DNA from: Microplitis mediator
Lineage: Eukaryota > Arthropoda > Insecta > Hymenoptera > Braconidae
NCBI RefSeq assembly: GCF_029852145.1
Contig: NC_079976.1
Span: 6,324,001-6,388,000, forward strand
DNA: 64,000 nucleotides
Direction: 5' to 3'
Each line of letters opens with the position of its first letter. Position 1 is the first letter of the stretch. The notes beneath the pieces are model-generated. The model saw only the letters and a list, made by a program, of their open reading frames with translations, was not told the DNA's origin and ran no database searches. Below are positions 22,288 through 34,600 of this stretch, piece after piece. Both the position numbers and the translations under genes were made by a program.

Positions 22288-22580
22288 ACCCTGATTAAGA
22301 AGTCTAATTTGAAATGATTTGAAAAATCTAAATTATTTCATATTGTTTCATATCATAAATGATTCAATTTAATTTGAAATGATTCGAGCGTTTAAATCAT
22401 TTCAAATAATTTTAAACCATAAAACAATAGTTCGTCATTTTTTAATTCAATATGATTTAAAATGATTCATTCCAAAATTTATATTCGAATGCAAAATAAT
22501 TTAGACAATTTGGAATGATTCAAAATGATTAAGTGTTACGTAATCTCAAATTATTCCAAATTAGATTTCTTAATCAGGGA
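22288..22580. mobile_element. MITE with CCCTGATTAAGAA ends, copy 1
   Basis: CCCTGATTAAGAAGTCTAAT and ATTAGATTTCTTAATCAGGG are terminal inverted repeats. The interior is built of AATGATTTGAAA-like words. A shorter relative is at 36111-36244. Confidence 0.75.
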
Positions 22581-22599
22581 AATGACACATTTATGATTC

Positions 22600-24790
22600 A
22601 TATATAAATTATAATGAAGCATTTATGATTCATATATGGAACGAGTCCGACTCATTTTCATATATGCTTCATATATAAATATATGTGATTCATTTATCTC
22701 GAGTAGAAATGAAAAATTTGGAAAAATTAGAAACCGTTTTAATTTAAACACACGATTACATATATATATAAAGATGACTAAATTCGTATATATTATCAGT
22801 ATGTAGTTAAATTTTTTCTTATAACAACGAGGTAATAATTAATAAATATACAATGTAATTCAAAATTGATGTATATTTAATTAATTTAGTATTTATCCTC
22901 GGGCATTCAGGTAATGACAGCGGATCTCTAGTAGATCTGTGCGCATAATAGCAATAGGGCTGACACAAAAACCAACATCAAATTCGTTTGGATTATTATA
23001 ATTGTTATATTTATATACTCTACGGATTATTGAATGATTATTTATCAACGAGAAATATCAACAAACTATTCAATTTAAATTCATTTGTAATACCTGAGCC
23101 AAATTGATAATTTTATTTTTAAAAAACGCGAGTTTCCAACGCGAAAATATTTCAGTTGAATTTTTAATATTCGTAAAATAATTAAAAGAAAATATATGTT
23201 GAGTAAGTTTATGATTAACAATGGAAGTTCATTAAACAAAATTTAGTGATGCGTAAATTTATGATAAGAATTTATGTGTAATGAAGTGAAAAGATGGTTC
23301 CTTCTGATAGCCGGTTAAGTTTTCATACATTTAGATACTTTGTTTACATTCCGGTATTTGTCACTTTTTTTTTCTTTAATTATTAAAAAATTCAGAATTA
23401 CGTCATATAGAAAATTGTACAAAATATAACATATCGTCGCTTTCAGTGCATTCATTAAAAGAATTTCAGTTCAGTTTTCGTTAAAAATTTTTTGAAGTTC
23501 CTGATCAACTTAAAGTTCAAAACTGTCTCAAATTTGCAAGTTGACTTTTGAAAGTTTTTTTGGATTATTTTTGGAACGACTTTTTTTTATATCGGTATTA
23601 TTTATATTTACCACTTTTACTGCAAAATTAAAACTTATATTAGAAGTTCCAAAAAAACAAATTTGTCTATCTTTCGATTGATAACAAAAAAAAAATTTGC
23701 TGTAGAATTTATGAATTACAATTACTTGTAAAAACGAAAAATTTCCCTAAAAAAAAATCGCGATTTCGAATCGCAATCAAATAATTGAACTGTCAATTTA
23801 AAAAAAGTCATCGGATTTTTTTGCATATTCGTGAATTGTCTTTGTCATATATGTCCTCGATGTCCATAAACTTTTTTTTTGTGAAAAGGTCTAGTACGCT
23901 CGCAGTTACGCTGTAATCACTAGCTCTGTAGAAAAAAATTAAAAAAAAAATCCAAATTACTCCCAGCTTCCAGGGTTTAATTTATCTCTTTTTTTATTTT
24001 CATTTATTTACTTTTTTTTTCTCTTGATCGCTTTTAACGTTTTGTTTCTCTTTTCACAACGTACGCCTATTCACTGTATTGATTAAACGAGTCAATGCTT
24101 AATTAGAGACAATAAATTATCCTATAATTACTGTTTCTGTAGAATCAGACCAAGAAAAATTAAGGCAGTAATTTATTTTTATTAATTTAAAGAAAAAATA
24201 ATTTTTCATGTACTCAATATTAATATTCCGTAAACTGCCGATCATTATATTTTTAAAATATGTAACATTATATGATGAATTATGACAAAGAAAAAAAAAC
24301 TTTTTTGTGGTACTAACTCGATCTTTGTTGTCATCAAAGAACGCATAATTTTGTGTTATTCATGAATTTTTTTTAACACTTAAGCCCTTGCATATTCATC
24401 AGGTCTTTACATATGGAAATTTTGTATCATATATGTATAGTATAACGATGCATTGAATTTCTGTGATGAATATGTTAAAAAAATTAATAATGGTAACAGT
24501 AAAAAAATGTATGGGAATGGAATTTTTCAACTAAATTGATTATGGAATTTAATAGTTTCAATTTCTTTTAATTTTATGAAAGAAAAAAAATTTATGAAAG
24601 AAAAAAATATTTTCAATTAATCATTCACTTGTTCGAATTAATCATACTGTCGCAAGATAAAATTTGAATTTTTTCTTTCTATTGTTTTCAAGAAAATTGT
24701 AAGAAGAGTCCAGTTGAAAGTGATAGCCACTGTGACGGCCGAAAAAATGAGTGATTTACGGGAATTTTTTTGACCGGGAGAATTAAGGAA
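22600..24790. other. Stretch without recognisable gene
   Basis: The first 100 bases carry more CATATATG words. The remainder is AT-rich with homopolymer runs; I see no coding or repeat structure that I can support. Confidence 0.5.
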
Positions 24791-24793
24791 TAT

Positions 24794-24964
24794 CACGGAG
24801 AAAAAAGAACAGTAACCATTACTGCGCAGAACAGTAATCCAGTCAATTGAATAAATATAAGTATAGTAAAATATGCTTTACTATACCTAATATTTCGCCC
24901 AAACATGTTCACTGACTGGATTACTGTTCTGCGCAGCAATGGTTACTGTTTTTTTTTCTCCGTG
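24794..24964. mobile_element. MITE with CACGGAGAAAAAA ends
   Basis: A 171-base element whose arms (CACGGAGAAAAAAGAACAGT, then ACCATTACTGCGCAGAACAG and GATTACTGTTCTGCGCAGCA on the far side) are near-perfect inverted repeats of over 50 bases. Confidence 0.8.
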
Positions 24965-25372
24965 TAGGGGTCGAGTTTTTTTATTTTATTAAGTGTATAT
25001 TCAGTGTAGTTTTTGTAAATTTTTATTAACAAATATTAAATAATTAAAAATTTAACAGCGTTGCTGTCGAGCCTTAAGAAAATTCCCCCTCGGTTGATAC
25101 GATTTCTCGAAAACGGGTTTTCGGAAATAAAAAAAGAAAAATATGATCTGTATGAATATAGTTATCTTTGTATGTAGCCGAATTTTGTATTATTTTTATT
25201 TTTCAAAAAATGACAACCGATTGAAAATTTTTCATGTTTTCGTCTTTTTTTTTTCGTATTCAAGCAGTCTTAAAAAATAGTAAAAATCAAAATGAAAAAA
25301 ATCGGCTAAACTTAATCTTAACTATTGCAAAGACGAACAAAACAAAAAAAAATTGAAAATCGGTTTAAAATT

Positions 25373-25684
25373 CCTCGAGGTTACCTGACCGTTGATCCAA
25401 AGACGATTGATCCTCGACATTTGATCCTCGACAATTGATCCTTGCGACGATTGATCCGCCGACAAAATATACTCACAAAGATATAAATGTGAAAAATTAC
25501 GGCCTTTTTTCACTAATTTTGTGTGCGTGTAACATAAAAAATATACTCACACACAAATTTTTCACATTTATATGTGTGTGAGTATATTTTATCGGCGGAT
25601 CAATCGTCGCAAGGATCAATTGTCGGAGACCAATTGTCGGGGATCAGTTGTCTTTGGGTCATCGGTCGTGTCACCTTCCTCGAG
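25373..25684. mobile_element. Fold-back element with GATCAATNGTC repeats
   Basis: The two halves are inverted copies starting CCTCGAGGTTACCTGACC and ending GGTCGTGTCACCTTCCTCGAG. GATTGATCCTCGACA-like units occur several times per arm, and ATATACTCAC occurs near the centre in both orientations. Confidence 0.72.
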
Positions 25685-25689
25685 TTATC

Positions 25690-27120
25690 GATGCAACTAA
25701 AATCGTCCCTACGAAATTTTGGGACTTTGCCCGACTACAATCATTCCACCCCTGATAGGGCGAAATCCCAAACTTTCATCAGGACGACTATAGTTTAAAA
25801 AAAAGTCATTTTGAGTAAAACGCGTTTAAAGTTTTTAGTTCATTTCTCTTACTGTAAAATCATGTATCTTCTAAAATATTTATACTTACATTAATAACTG
25901 TAACTTAGTCAATTCTCGAAATTTGACTCAAAGTTTTCTACACATATTTTCGAATGTATAAACTTTAAATAAAAACAAAACAAAAAATTACACTTAATTT
26001 TTCAGTTTTACTGTTTCAATTTTTTTTTTTTCTACAATAAGAAATTTCGAAAAGTGTTAATACTAAAAGGAAAAAAGAATAGTTTTTTTTTTTAGGGGTA
26101 ACTCAGATAAATTCAACTGACTGATGTTTAGAATCACATTGAGGTTAACCCAACCCAATTCACTGACAAATATCTTTAGCCTTAAAGGTTTTTTATTAAC
26201 AGTCTCGAAAGCTATAAAGTGCCTTGTTCTAAAGTTATCAATAAAAGAAAATCCGTTTTTGCCTTAAAAAATTCCGTCTGACAATATATATCTGAAATAA
26301 GCCTTGAAATCTCGATAGCGCACGTTACTTTCAATGGATCGCAATGAAATCTTATTCACTGATTCCTTGGGCACATATATCTTAATAAAATTCAAAGATA
26401 AACAAGATCGGTCAACTAGTTTAGAAATAGTGACCATTTTTTTTTCTTATCTCAGAAAATTGAATTCCATAAATTTACTTCGAAATACCTTAAAGCTACA
26501 GACAAACTTTAAAAAATTTATCGCTCTTTTAATACCGAAAAAAAAATGAGTACATAGTTGTTACCTTTTTTTGGCGCCCATTTGCTTTTCAATTTTTACG
26601 CTCTTGCGAAAAAAAAGTCTATACAAGTAATTGAAATACTGAATTCACTAAAAGAATTTTTTTTCCAAGAGGCTGTAGCCTGTCTATAAACAGACATTGA
26701 TACTTAAATTTTCAATCCAAGTAATAGCATAGCTCTTATTTTTTTTATTTTTTATGAAAGCGTCAATTCTAGACAAATCAATTGAGTTAATCAGACAAAG
26801 AAAATAAGAAAGATTTATCGAATTTAGTAGCATTATTTTCGTTTCCTAAGGGTATTGATTTATCAACATTCTCATAACAAGTGTGCTATTCTATCTCATC
26901 TAAGTGTGTTTTTTCCTTGAAATACACTTGCTTGGATAGTCTCCACACATTTGTTGTGTTTTCATTCAAGCCGATGTATTTACCAAATATGTAAATCGTT
27001 TGTTTTTAGACAAAACGTAAAAAGAGTTCAGGGAAAATGAAATATTCAATGTTTTTTTTTACCGCAATTTATTACTTCCGTTAACCATCAAAAATAGAAA
27101 CTTTTGTCTTACCGATTTGT
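25690..27120. other. Stretch without recognisable gene
   Basis: AT-rich. A 71-codon ORF at 26334-26549 has no recognisable motif. Nothing else supported. Confidence 0.45.
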
Positions 27121-27149
27121 CTGTAACTATTTATCGTACGATTGACGCT

Positions 27150-27260
27150 AGTGGCGGCTAGGGTTCGAATCCTGGTTTGGGCTTTCTCGCCTCGAAAAAA
27201 AAAGAAGGGGGGGGGGGATTAGCCACAGGGAAATCACCAATAAGATAACCAACTATACCG
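27150..27260 (+). mobile_element. tRNA-derived fragment with perfect B box
   Basis: GGTTCGAATCC (27162-27172) is a perfect pol III B box, followed by TGGTTTGGGCTTT, which is not the partner strand of an acceptor stem. No matching A box or cloverleaf upstream. Probably part of a tRNA-derived SINE. Confidence 0.35.
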
Positions 27261-27273
27261 GCTGGATGTTCTG

Positions 27274-27749
27274 AGGTTAGTGATGTGAGTCTGACCAATC
27301 AGGTCGTTTTTGACCGCACGTCATGGTCACAAGACCGTCAGCGGACCGTTCATAAAATGATGGACCGTCACAATTGTGGTGATATCTTACAAACGTTTTT
27401 GTAAGAAATTTTCTTAAAAAAACGACGAGATAAGAAAAATAAATTTTTCAATCATTTAAAAAAAAAAGATTACGTCCAATCATCTAGTTGGTTGTGACTG
27501 ACAAAATTCTCGACTAAACGTTAATTTGTAACCAAAAATTTAATGACGGTCACAAGTCATCTAGATGTTACTGACCAAATGTGTGACAAAAAATTTTTTG
27601 ACAGTTCGAATTGACGGACTCTGACCGATAAATTTTTGACAATCATTATGCATTTGAATAGGCACGTAATTTAGGATCGTCGGTCACAAACCGTCAGCGG
27701 ACTGTCTTGTGACCGAAACTCAAAATGACGGTCAATCTGTATCACTATC
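27274..27749. mobile_element. MITE rich in GACCGTCA words
   Basis: The left end GGTTAGTGATGTGAGTCTGACC mirrors the right end GGTCAATCTGTATCACTATC, and inner blocks CACAAGACCGTCAGCGGAC and GTCAGCGGACTGTCTTGTG recur. About 476 bases. Confidence 0.68.
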
Positions 27750-27759
27750 TGAGGCTTCG

Positions 27760-29110
27760 AGTATCGTTGGGATTAAACTATTGCAGTCCTCCTCCGAAGG
27801 GGGGAACTGTTACAGACGAGTGCCTCAAAAAAAATTTTTTGAAAATATCTATCATACATGTATGCATATGCATATGCACATGAGTTAAGCTTAACCGAAT
27901 TCCGATATTACAAATTATTATTCAATTCACGACGTGCTTATATTCATGTAATTCTAATAATTGAAACCACTTGTTCGACAATTATTATTCCTTTTGAAAA
28001 ATTTCACCAGCAGCTGGTTGGGATTTATTAATAACGCATTTTTTACTCAACACATTTATACTAATAATTCTGACACCCACAAAATATATGATTTTTAATC
28101 CTTGTTATACATTACACATATATGTTTAATACCATACAGTTTACACACGTCCGGGAATAGTTTGGCTCGTAAATCTATACAGCTTCGGCTCGACAAGGAA
28201 AAATATGATTAATAGTGGATTTTATTGAACATTTTTTCTACTTCTCATACATTTATTATTATATACCGCATTTAATGCCTATAAATCCATTACATAAATT
28301 TTATCAAATTATTTCATATATATAATATATATGAACAATTAGATATTTTTGTAATCTTTTCCAAGTATTTTTTGTCATTTAAATTAAGTTTCTACCACGA
28401 GAAAAAAAAATTTATTTATTAAAGGAAAAAGTCAGATCCCCGTAAACCTGCTGTCGATCATCGTAGATCTAATTATTTTTTTCCCGAGTTGAGAAAAGTC
28501 AAATAAAATTTACAATGATAATGGTAAAAAAAAGTAACTTTATATTCAAGTTTGGGATAGAAAACAATAAGACAATATTTATTGTTTTTGTTTTTTTGTA
28601 TTTTGTCTTTTGTGTTCAAGTAGTTTATTTGTTGTCTCTATCTTTTACTTAAGGTTATTTATCCTTTTCGTTGTTACTTTTTTTTTTATACTTCACCCTT
28701 AACCGTAATGGTGACCTTCAACTTGTCAGTGAGGAGCCTAAGGCGAAATTCCTTTTATACGGGTATGGGTGTGGCTCAATCTCTATTTAGAATTGGAAGC
28801 ATATATGTCGAGAATAATAATACAACTGAGAAATAGTATCCGTACAAAAAATCAACGATCACGTTTAAATGTAAAGCCGATTTTTTTTTTTATTTATTTA
28901 CTTTCAATAACTTCAAGTGCTTTTGCTTTCATTAAATTCGCTTATATTTATTTATGAATTTTTATTTGAAAAAAAATTCAATAACATTCGTAGTCGATAA
29001 ATATTCAATTTTCAGAGGAATTAAAACTGCTTCTATTTTATATAACATGAAATTTTTTCTATTTTTTCTAAAGAATGTAAATAATGAAAATTTTCAACGT
29101 AAAATATGTA
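27760..29110. other. Stretch without recognisable gene
   Basis: AT-rich, with a short AGATC-type fragment ending TTTTTTTCCCGAG at 28430-28493. Nothing else recognised. Confidence 0.45.
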
Positions 29111-29112
29111 TG

Positions 29113-29390
29113 TGAGCGAGTAAAGTGAAATGAGACACCATTTTTCAACGGAAAAAATTTTTTTAAAGTTAATTTTACCCTTAAGTAAGTTTTTTTTTTT
29201 TTTTTTTTTTATAAAGAACTGAGATAATAAACAGAAGTTCATTTTTTTAAGTCAAGTTCCGAAATGGTCGCACTATTTAGGGTGACTTTCACCCCAAATT
29301 TTTTTCTAGACTGTAAGTAAGCATTTACAAGAAAAACTTTTTTACTTAAAAGTGATGTCTCATTCGGACCCACTATCCCTTATAAGTCCA
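29113..29390. mobile_element. ATGAGAC-type TIR element
   Basis: It begins AAGTGAAATGAGACACC and ends GATGTCTCATTCGGACC, with an inner block GAAATGGTCGCACTATTTAG shared with the element near 8.22 kb (GAAATGGTCGGACTATTTAG). No ORF. Confidence 0.5.
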
Positions 29391-29430
29391 TCAAAACTCA
29401 TAATTTTCGCATCTGCCGTCGATTTTAAAT

Positions 29431-29845
29431 TCCCTGATTAAACAACTGAATTAAAAATTTTAATTCTGTCAAATTCTGCAGAACAGAATCTAACTGAATT
29501 GAAAATTTGAATTTGAATCAAACAGAATAAAACCGATTTAGAAATTTCAAATTCGTTTTAATTCAGTTTAATTCGGATTCAGAACCAGAAATTGAAGAAT
29601 TATTTTCGAATTAATCAGAATGAAACCGAATAGAATTATTAAAATTCGGACAAATTCTGGTTTTCCTGCCGAATTAGACAGAATTCACCTTTAAGTTAGG
29701 TACTGAATTAACAGAATTTATCTGAATTAAATGGAATTAAAAATTTAATTCTGTTTAATTCGATCGAATTTAATTGTTTAATTAGAGTTTCTACCAATTT
29801 GACAACTTATTTTATTTTATACAATTCAAGTCCCTGATGAAAAGA
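29431..29845. mobile_element. AATTCTG-repeat element with TCCCTGAT ends
   Basis: GAATTAAAATTTTAATTCTG-type words fill the element in both orientations. The left boundary is TTCCCTGATTAAAC. The right one, near a TCCCTGATGAAA block, is less certain. Confidence 0.4.
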
Positions 29846-29849
29846 AACG

Positions 29850-30689
29850 ATTCGAAACGATTTGCAATGTTAAATGCCCATAAGAAGGCTGATTCAAAAG
29901 TATTCAAAAGCATTAAAAGGTATTAAAATTTTTTCTTTCTAATCGTTTTAAATGGATTCTTTTAATAACGGGTACGAAACATAAGTGTGCTTTGCTCTAA
30001 CCAATAAACTTTTGACTGACGATGGCGCTTTATTTTATTTCCGCAATTTATAACCTCCATTCCAATAGAATAACCAGTATTACTATCTATTAAACAATTC
30101 TAATCAACAAGTGACATTATTTTATGTCAATTAACTTTAGAAAAAAGTTAATATAACTTTTAATTACTTTGCTCCGTGCAAATATATCTACGTGTGTTTT
30201 TAGTCACCATAACTTTCGCTACGCAATAAATCAACTTGATTCTTTTGGCAATACCTCGAAATGGATTCTAATGCAGCCGGCTTTGAATGAATAGATCCAT
30301 TTCTATATAATTAATTCAAACAAAATTGTGATAAATAAATTAACGGTTACTGACGTACTAATAGGTTAATTACATAGGTTATATCCATATATATATAGTC
30401 TCGTAACCAAACATATGCAGCGCTCCAGCTGTATGTCGATCAAAACAATTAAAATTAAATGTAGATGACATTAATAGTAATGTTCTGTGGACAATATCCT
30501 TATGCATGAATAGAAACTGGATGAAAATGTAATGCATTAGAATTTGTATTCAAAAAGGAATAATGGAGACAGGTACTCTTGTATTAGCATGTAAATAATT
30601 TAGTGGGAGCTCATGTTTCATGTTAACATACGTGTCATACATCGGATTAATTAGTGATTTTAATACTAAATGAGTATGTTAAAAATAAT
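29850..30689. other. Stretch without recognisable gene
   Basis: AT-rich, no repeat or coding pattern that I can support. Confidence 0.45.
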
Positions 30690-30872
30690 CGATATATAAA
30701 GGGAAAAGGTGAACGAAACGGACCAGCCCAAAAATTTGGAATACATTTTTTTTTATCCAAAATTGTCTTTAGCTGTCATATATGACTTTTTTCATCACTT
30801 TAGTACAATTTTGAGCATCCCATTTTTTTTTAAAAGAATTTTTTTTTATTGCTTTTCAGGAATTTTTTAGTA

Positions 30873-31542
30873 CACGGAAAAAAATGAACTGTATAAATGG
30901 AGAAACGACAAGTAATGTAATGATAGTGATCAGCAAATACTATTATTCTAATTAGTAACTCTTTCATTCATAATAAAAATGTAAATAACTATAGGATAAC
31001 TATTAAAATTTATTGTCTATGCAGAAAAAATTGATATCAGAACTTAAAAAATCGTACACGGACATAAAAAACAGTAATTTTTCCTACGTTGCATAGTAAA
31101 TTTTCCTATGTTGCATAGTAAATGTCCTTATGATACATATTAAATGTCCCTCTGATACATAGAGATTCCTATGTTGCATAGTAAATGTCCCTCTGGTACA
31201 TGGTAAATTTTCCTATGTTGCATAGTAAATGTCCCTCTGATACATAGTAAATTTTCCTACGTTGCATAGTACATTTTCCTACGTTGCATAGTACATTTCC
31301 CTATGTTGCATAGTAAGTTTTCTTATGTTGCATAGTAAATGCCCCTCTGATACATGGTAAATTTTCCTATGTTGCATAGTAAATGTCCCTATGATAAATA
31401 GTAGATGTCCCTCTGATACATAGTAAATTTTCCTATGTTCCATAGTAAAAGTCCCTATAATATATAGTAAATTTTTCTTTGCGAACATAGGAAATATTAC
31501 TATGCAACATAGGAAAATGACCTGTTTTTTTTTCTCCGTGTA
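30873..31542. mobile_element. TACACGGA-ended element carrying a tandem array
   Basis: Ends TACACGGAAAAAAATGAACTG and CAGGTCATTTTC... complement closing in TTTCTCCGTGTA. It contains the TTGCATAGTAAAT repeats at 31078-31515. Confidence 0.6.
31078..31515. repeat. Tandem array of TTTTCCTATGTTGCATAGTAAATG-type units
   Basis: About eighteen units of roughly 21-23 bases alternate between two versions, one with CTATGTTGCATAGTAAA and one with CCTCTGATACATAGTAAA. CTATGTTGCATAG is close to a palindrome, so each unit can form a small hairpin. An inverted unit closes the array near 31495. Confidence 0.78.
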
Positions 31543-31792
31543 ATTTAAACATTAAAAATTTATGACACGTAACATAAAATTTATTGTTTGGCATGTTAAA
31601 ATTTCCTAAATTGATACTATGGTTGAGGGTTATAATTTCGAACGCTAATTTTTAAAGATTCTTTTTTTCTGTGTAGATTCAAAATGTTGTCGGCCACAAA
31701 AATACATACTATTTATTCTTTGCTATATTCAAATTTTATATAAGTTATTTATCTTCAATTACTGTTTTTCTTTTGGTATCTTTACGCTGTAA

Positions 31793-32080
31793 AAAATTAG
31801 GAGTGAATACAAAGAGATTACGGATTTTATTTAAATCCGAGTTCATTCCGTCACTTGGAATTCCATAATTTAAAAAAATAATTATTCCACATACGGAGTA
31901 AATAATACGGAGTTTGTTTTTCCAGAGGTGATTTCGGAGTGGTTTGAATTTTATTTAAATCCGCATAAACTCCGACTCAGTTTTAATATTAAAATAAACT
32001 TCCCTTCGGAGTGAATATCATCCACTCCGCATTCACTTCGGCTTTCATCCGCGTTCACTCGGCAAATTTTTTACAGAGTA
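31793..32080. mobile_element. MITE, ACTCCG family, nested
   Basis: TACGCTGTAAAAAATTAGGA on the left and AAATTTTTTACAGAGTA on the right. The host sequence is continuous across the site in the copy at 37593-37906. Confidence 0.72.
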
Positions 32081-32215
32081 CTTACTAACAGTATTGCAAC
32101 TCTCTTTTTTCACTCGGATTAGATAAAAAAAATTTTATCAGTCATTTTTTTCAAACATAAAAAAAGGCTTTTATTTTTTTCGGGTTGGTCCGTTTTTCCC
32201 GCCCAGGAAAAAAAA

Positions 32216-33139
32216 ATTTTTTTATGGCAACAGGAAATTTGGTTTAATTACTTCAAATGGAATTAAAAAAAAAATACGTTTAATTCGAATCTCATTCACT
32301 CTAAAAGAAAAAAAATTTGATGTACTTTAAAACATAATTATATACATACTCATAAGTAACATTTGTGTTAAGGTTGAATATCCTAAAAGCTGTAAGTACT
32401 TTAGGGCGCGTTGCTATACTTGATACATTCCATCTGAAAGGCATAACTGAATAATACAACGATCGAATATTCACTTCCAGAGTTTCTGCTTTACGCTCGA
32501 TTCTCTACTCTCTTTATAAGAGCCAGGTTAGTCGGTGAACTTTTGACCCAGCTGCGCCTGTCTCTTGTAAAACGACCTTTTGCGCACTATTACGAGCTTA
32601 GTACCTCAAAATTATTACCCTTATAAAAATTTTACATGAGTAATTTCTTCATCTTCTTTTTTTTTGCTAACGATACTTAATCTTTGTGTTATAAGCTTTT
32701 TTTTTTCTTTGCTCTTTAAACTCTTACACCGAAATATAAACTTAACACCTAGTACTTTTATTTTATATTACTTTGTTGTTTCAATATGTTTCTTATTAAC
32801 TTTATCTTACCTTGATACTAAGCTAATAATTAAAAAAAAAATTGATGTGCTATTTATAAAGTGTGATTCCGAAGAGAATACTTAATGAATGTGATCGATG
32901 ATAAGGCTATTAATACTACCGGATATCGATAAGGGACGACGGGATACTTCGAAAGTTTAACTTTCGTGGTAGTAAAAGTTTTGCGTGAAAAAAAATATTT
33001 CAAAAAAATTTTTAACTTCCCGCTAAGAAAATTGACAATTTTTTTCGCCCCGATTTTCAAAAATCGAGTTTTCATCAGATGTCGACGTTTGATTGTCCTG
33101 GGAAGCTATTCTGATATTTTCAGAGAGATCCCTATTAAA
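32216..33139. other. Stretch without recognisable gene
   Basis: Contains a slightly less AT-rich patch (about 32400-32600) with TTTATAAGAGCC, which might be a TATA-like box, but no exon or initiator follows that I trust. Confidence 0.4.
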
Positions 33140-33405
33140 AAAATCCATGTGGGATCGCATCGAGATCCATTAGAATTCATATAGAAAAGCATGGATTTGT
33201 ATAAAAATCCATGCAGGAAACCATGGGTTCCCCGATTCCCATATTGGAAATCTACATAGGAAACTGTGGGTACGTGGATTCTTATGTAGAAACCCCTCCT
33301 AGGAAATTGTAGGTATCTGGATTCCCATATAGAAACTTGGATATATGAATTCCTCTGTGGGAAATTCATATAGGAATCTGGGTTTCTATATATGAAATTT
33401 CTGAA
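33140..33405. repeat. Degenerate tandem repeats around AAATCCATG/GGATTCCCATATAG
   Basis: Units of about 35 bases with variants of TGGATTCCCATATAGAAAC recur seven or so times, directly before the palindrome at 33445. Confidence 0.55.
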
Positions 33406-33444
33406 AATTAATGCAAGTATATACAGTATATATATATATATATA

Positions 33445-34268
33445 TTAGGGTGAGCCAAAAAAACCATACTATCGAATTTATGTCTTAAAAAGGACCTATG
33501 TACCGAGAAAAAAATTTTCCCATTGGGCAAAATTCATAGCTCAATTTTAAAAAGTTTCGGTAGCCATTTGAAATTTCCCATTTAAATAACATGCAAAAAA
33601 ATATTTTTTGATTAAAAATATTATAATTTTTGAACCGTGTGAGATAAAAATTCGGCTCTAGAAAATTCTTGTATGGCATTAAATTTCTTTAAAAAGTCCT
33701 GGGAGTCGAATTTGTAAGCTTGATATTTCGTATACTAACAGACCATCATAGTCTGGAGTAAACAGAATCATACAAATTTAAGGCTTTGTTATTAAAAATA
33801 TCAATACTACGAGAAAATTTGTTCTACATGTAGTGCAATGAAATCACTAACAATATCCACGTTGTAACAAATAATATTTTGTTGTCCATCACAATAAAAG
33901 AAAAGTATTTGGAACATCCAAATAAAGCTTTAAATTTGTATGATTCTGTTTACTCTAGACTTTGATAGCCTGTTAGTATACGAAATATCAAGTTTACAAA
34001 TTTGACTCCCAAGACTTTCTTTTAAGAAATTTAATACCCTACAAGAATATTCTAGAGCCGAATTTTTGTCTCACATGGATCAAAAGTTATAATAATTTTA
34101 ATCAAAAAAGATTTTTTTGCATGTTATTTAAATGGGAAATTTCAAATGGCTGCCGACACCTTTTAAAATTGAGCTAAAAATTTTGCCCAAAGGGAGAATT
34201 TTTTTCTCGATATATAGGTCCTTTTTAAGACGTAAATTCGATAGGTTGGTTTTTTTGGCTCACCCTAA
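33445..34268. mobile_element. Palindromic element related to the 1-kb fold-back family
   Basis: Inverted arms of about 345 bases (33445-33788 and about 33924-34268) flank a unique centre of about 135 bases. The ends TTAGGGTGAGCCAAAAAAAC resemble the 1-kb family's ends, and the element again sits in TA repeats. The interior differs, so it is a sister subfamily. Confidence 0.8.
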
Positions 34269-34339
34269 GATATATATACAATTTACTTTTTAGATTCTAC
34301 GTCGTATTCTAAATTCAAAATTTATTATTTATGGGCCGT

Positions 34340-34600
34340 CTTTAATTATCATCATTGGGCCATTCTAGTAGACTATGTTCGACCGATGATAGTTCGCCAT
34401 GGCTGGGCCATAATATTTGTCAATACTCGGTCGATGATAGTTTGCCATGGCTGGGCGCAAATTAGATTCCAGCCGTTACCCGTTGAACGACCTATCTTGG
34501 TTGCCATTACTGTGCCAGGCTAGTATGCTTGGCACCCAATCATGGTCCGTTAGTTGGCCATTCATAAAACCCTGCACGGGATATTAATCTATGCTGGATT
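34340..34600. repeat. GATGATAGTTCGCCATGGCTGGGC duplicated block
   Basis: A 27-base motif is present twice (about 34379 and 34425) in a patch less AT-rich than its surroundings; TGGGCCAT/ATGGCC words recur. No ORF. Confidence 0.4.

Larger units (their letters stand above)
30690..32215. mobile_element. Composite: GGACCAGCCC element interrupted by two other MITEs
   Basis: Outer ends AACGAAACGGACCAGCCC and GGGTTGGTCCGTTTTTCCCG belong to the family represented uninterrupted at 37593-37906. Inside are a TACACGGA-ended element (30873-31542) holding a tandem array, and an ACTCCG MITE (31793-32080) that splits the TTACTAACAGTATTG block. Confidence 0.6.

Noticed and set aside
31078..31515. CRISPR-like array
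   Set aside because: Animal genome, units contiguous without unique spacers; a simple tandem array inside a MITE.
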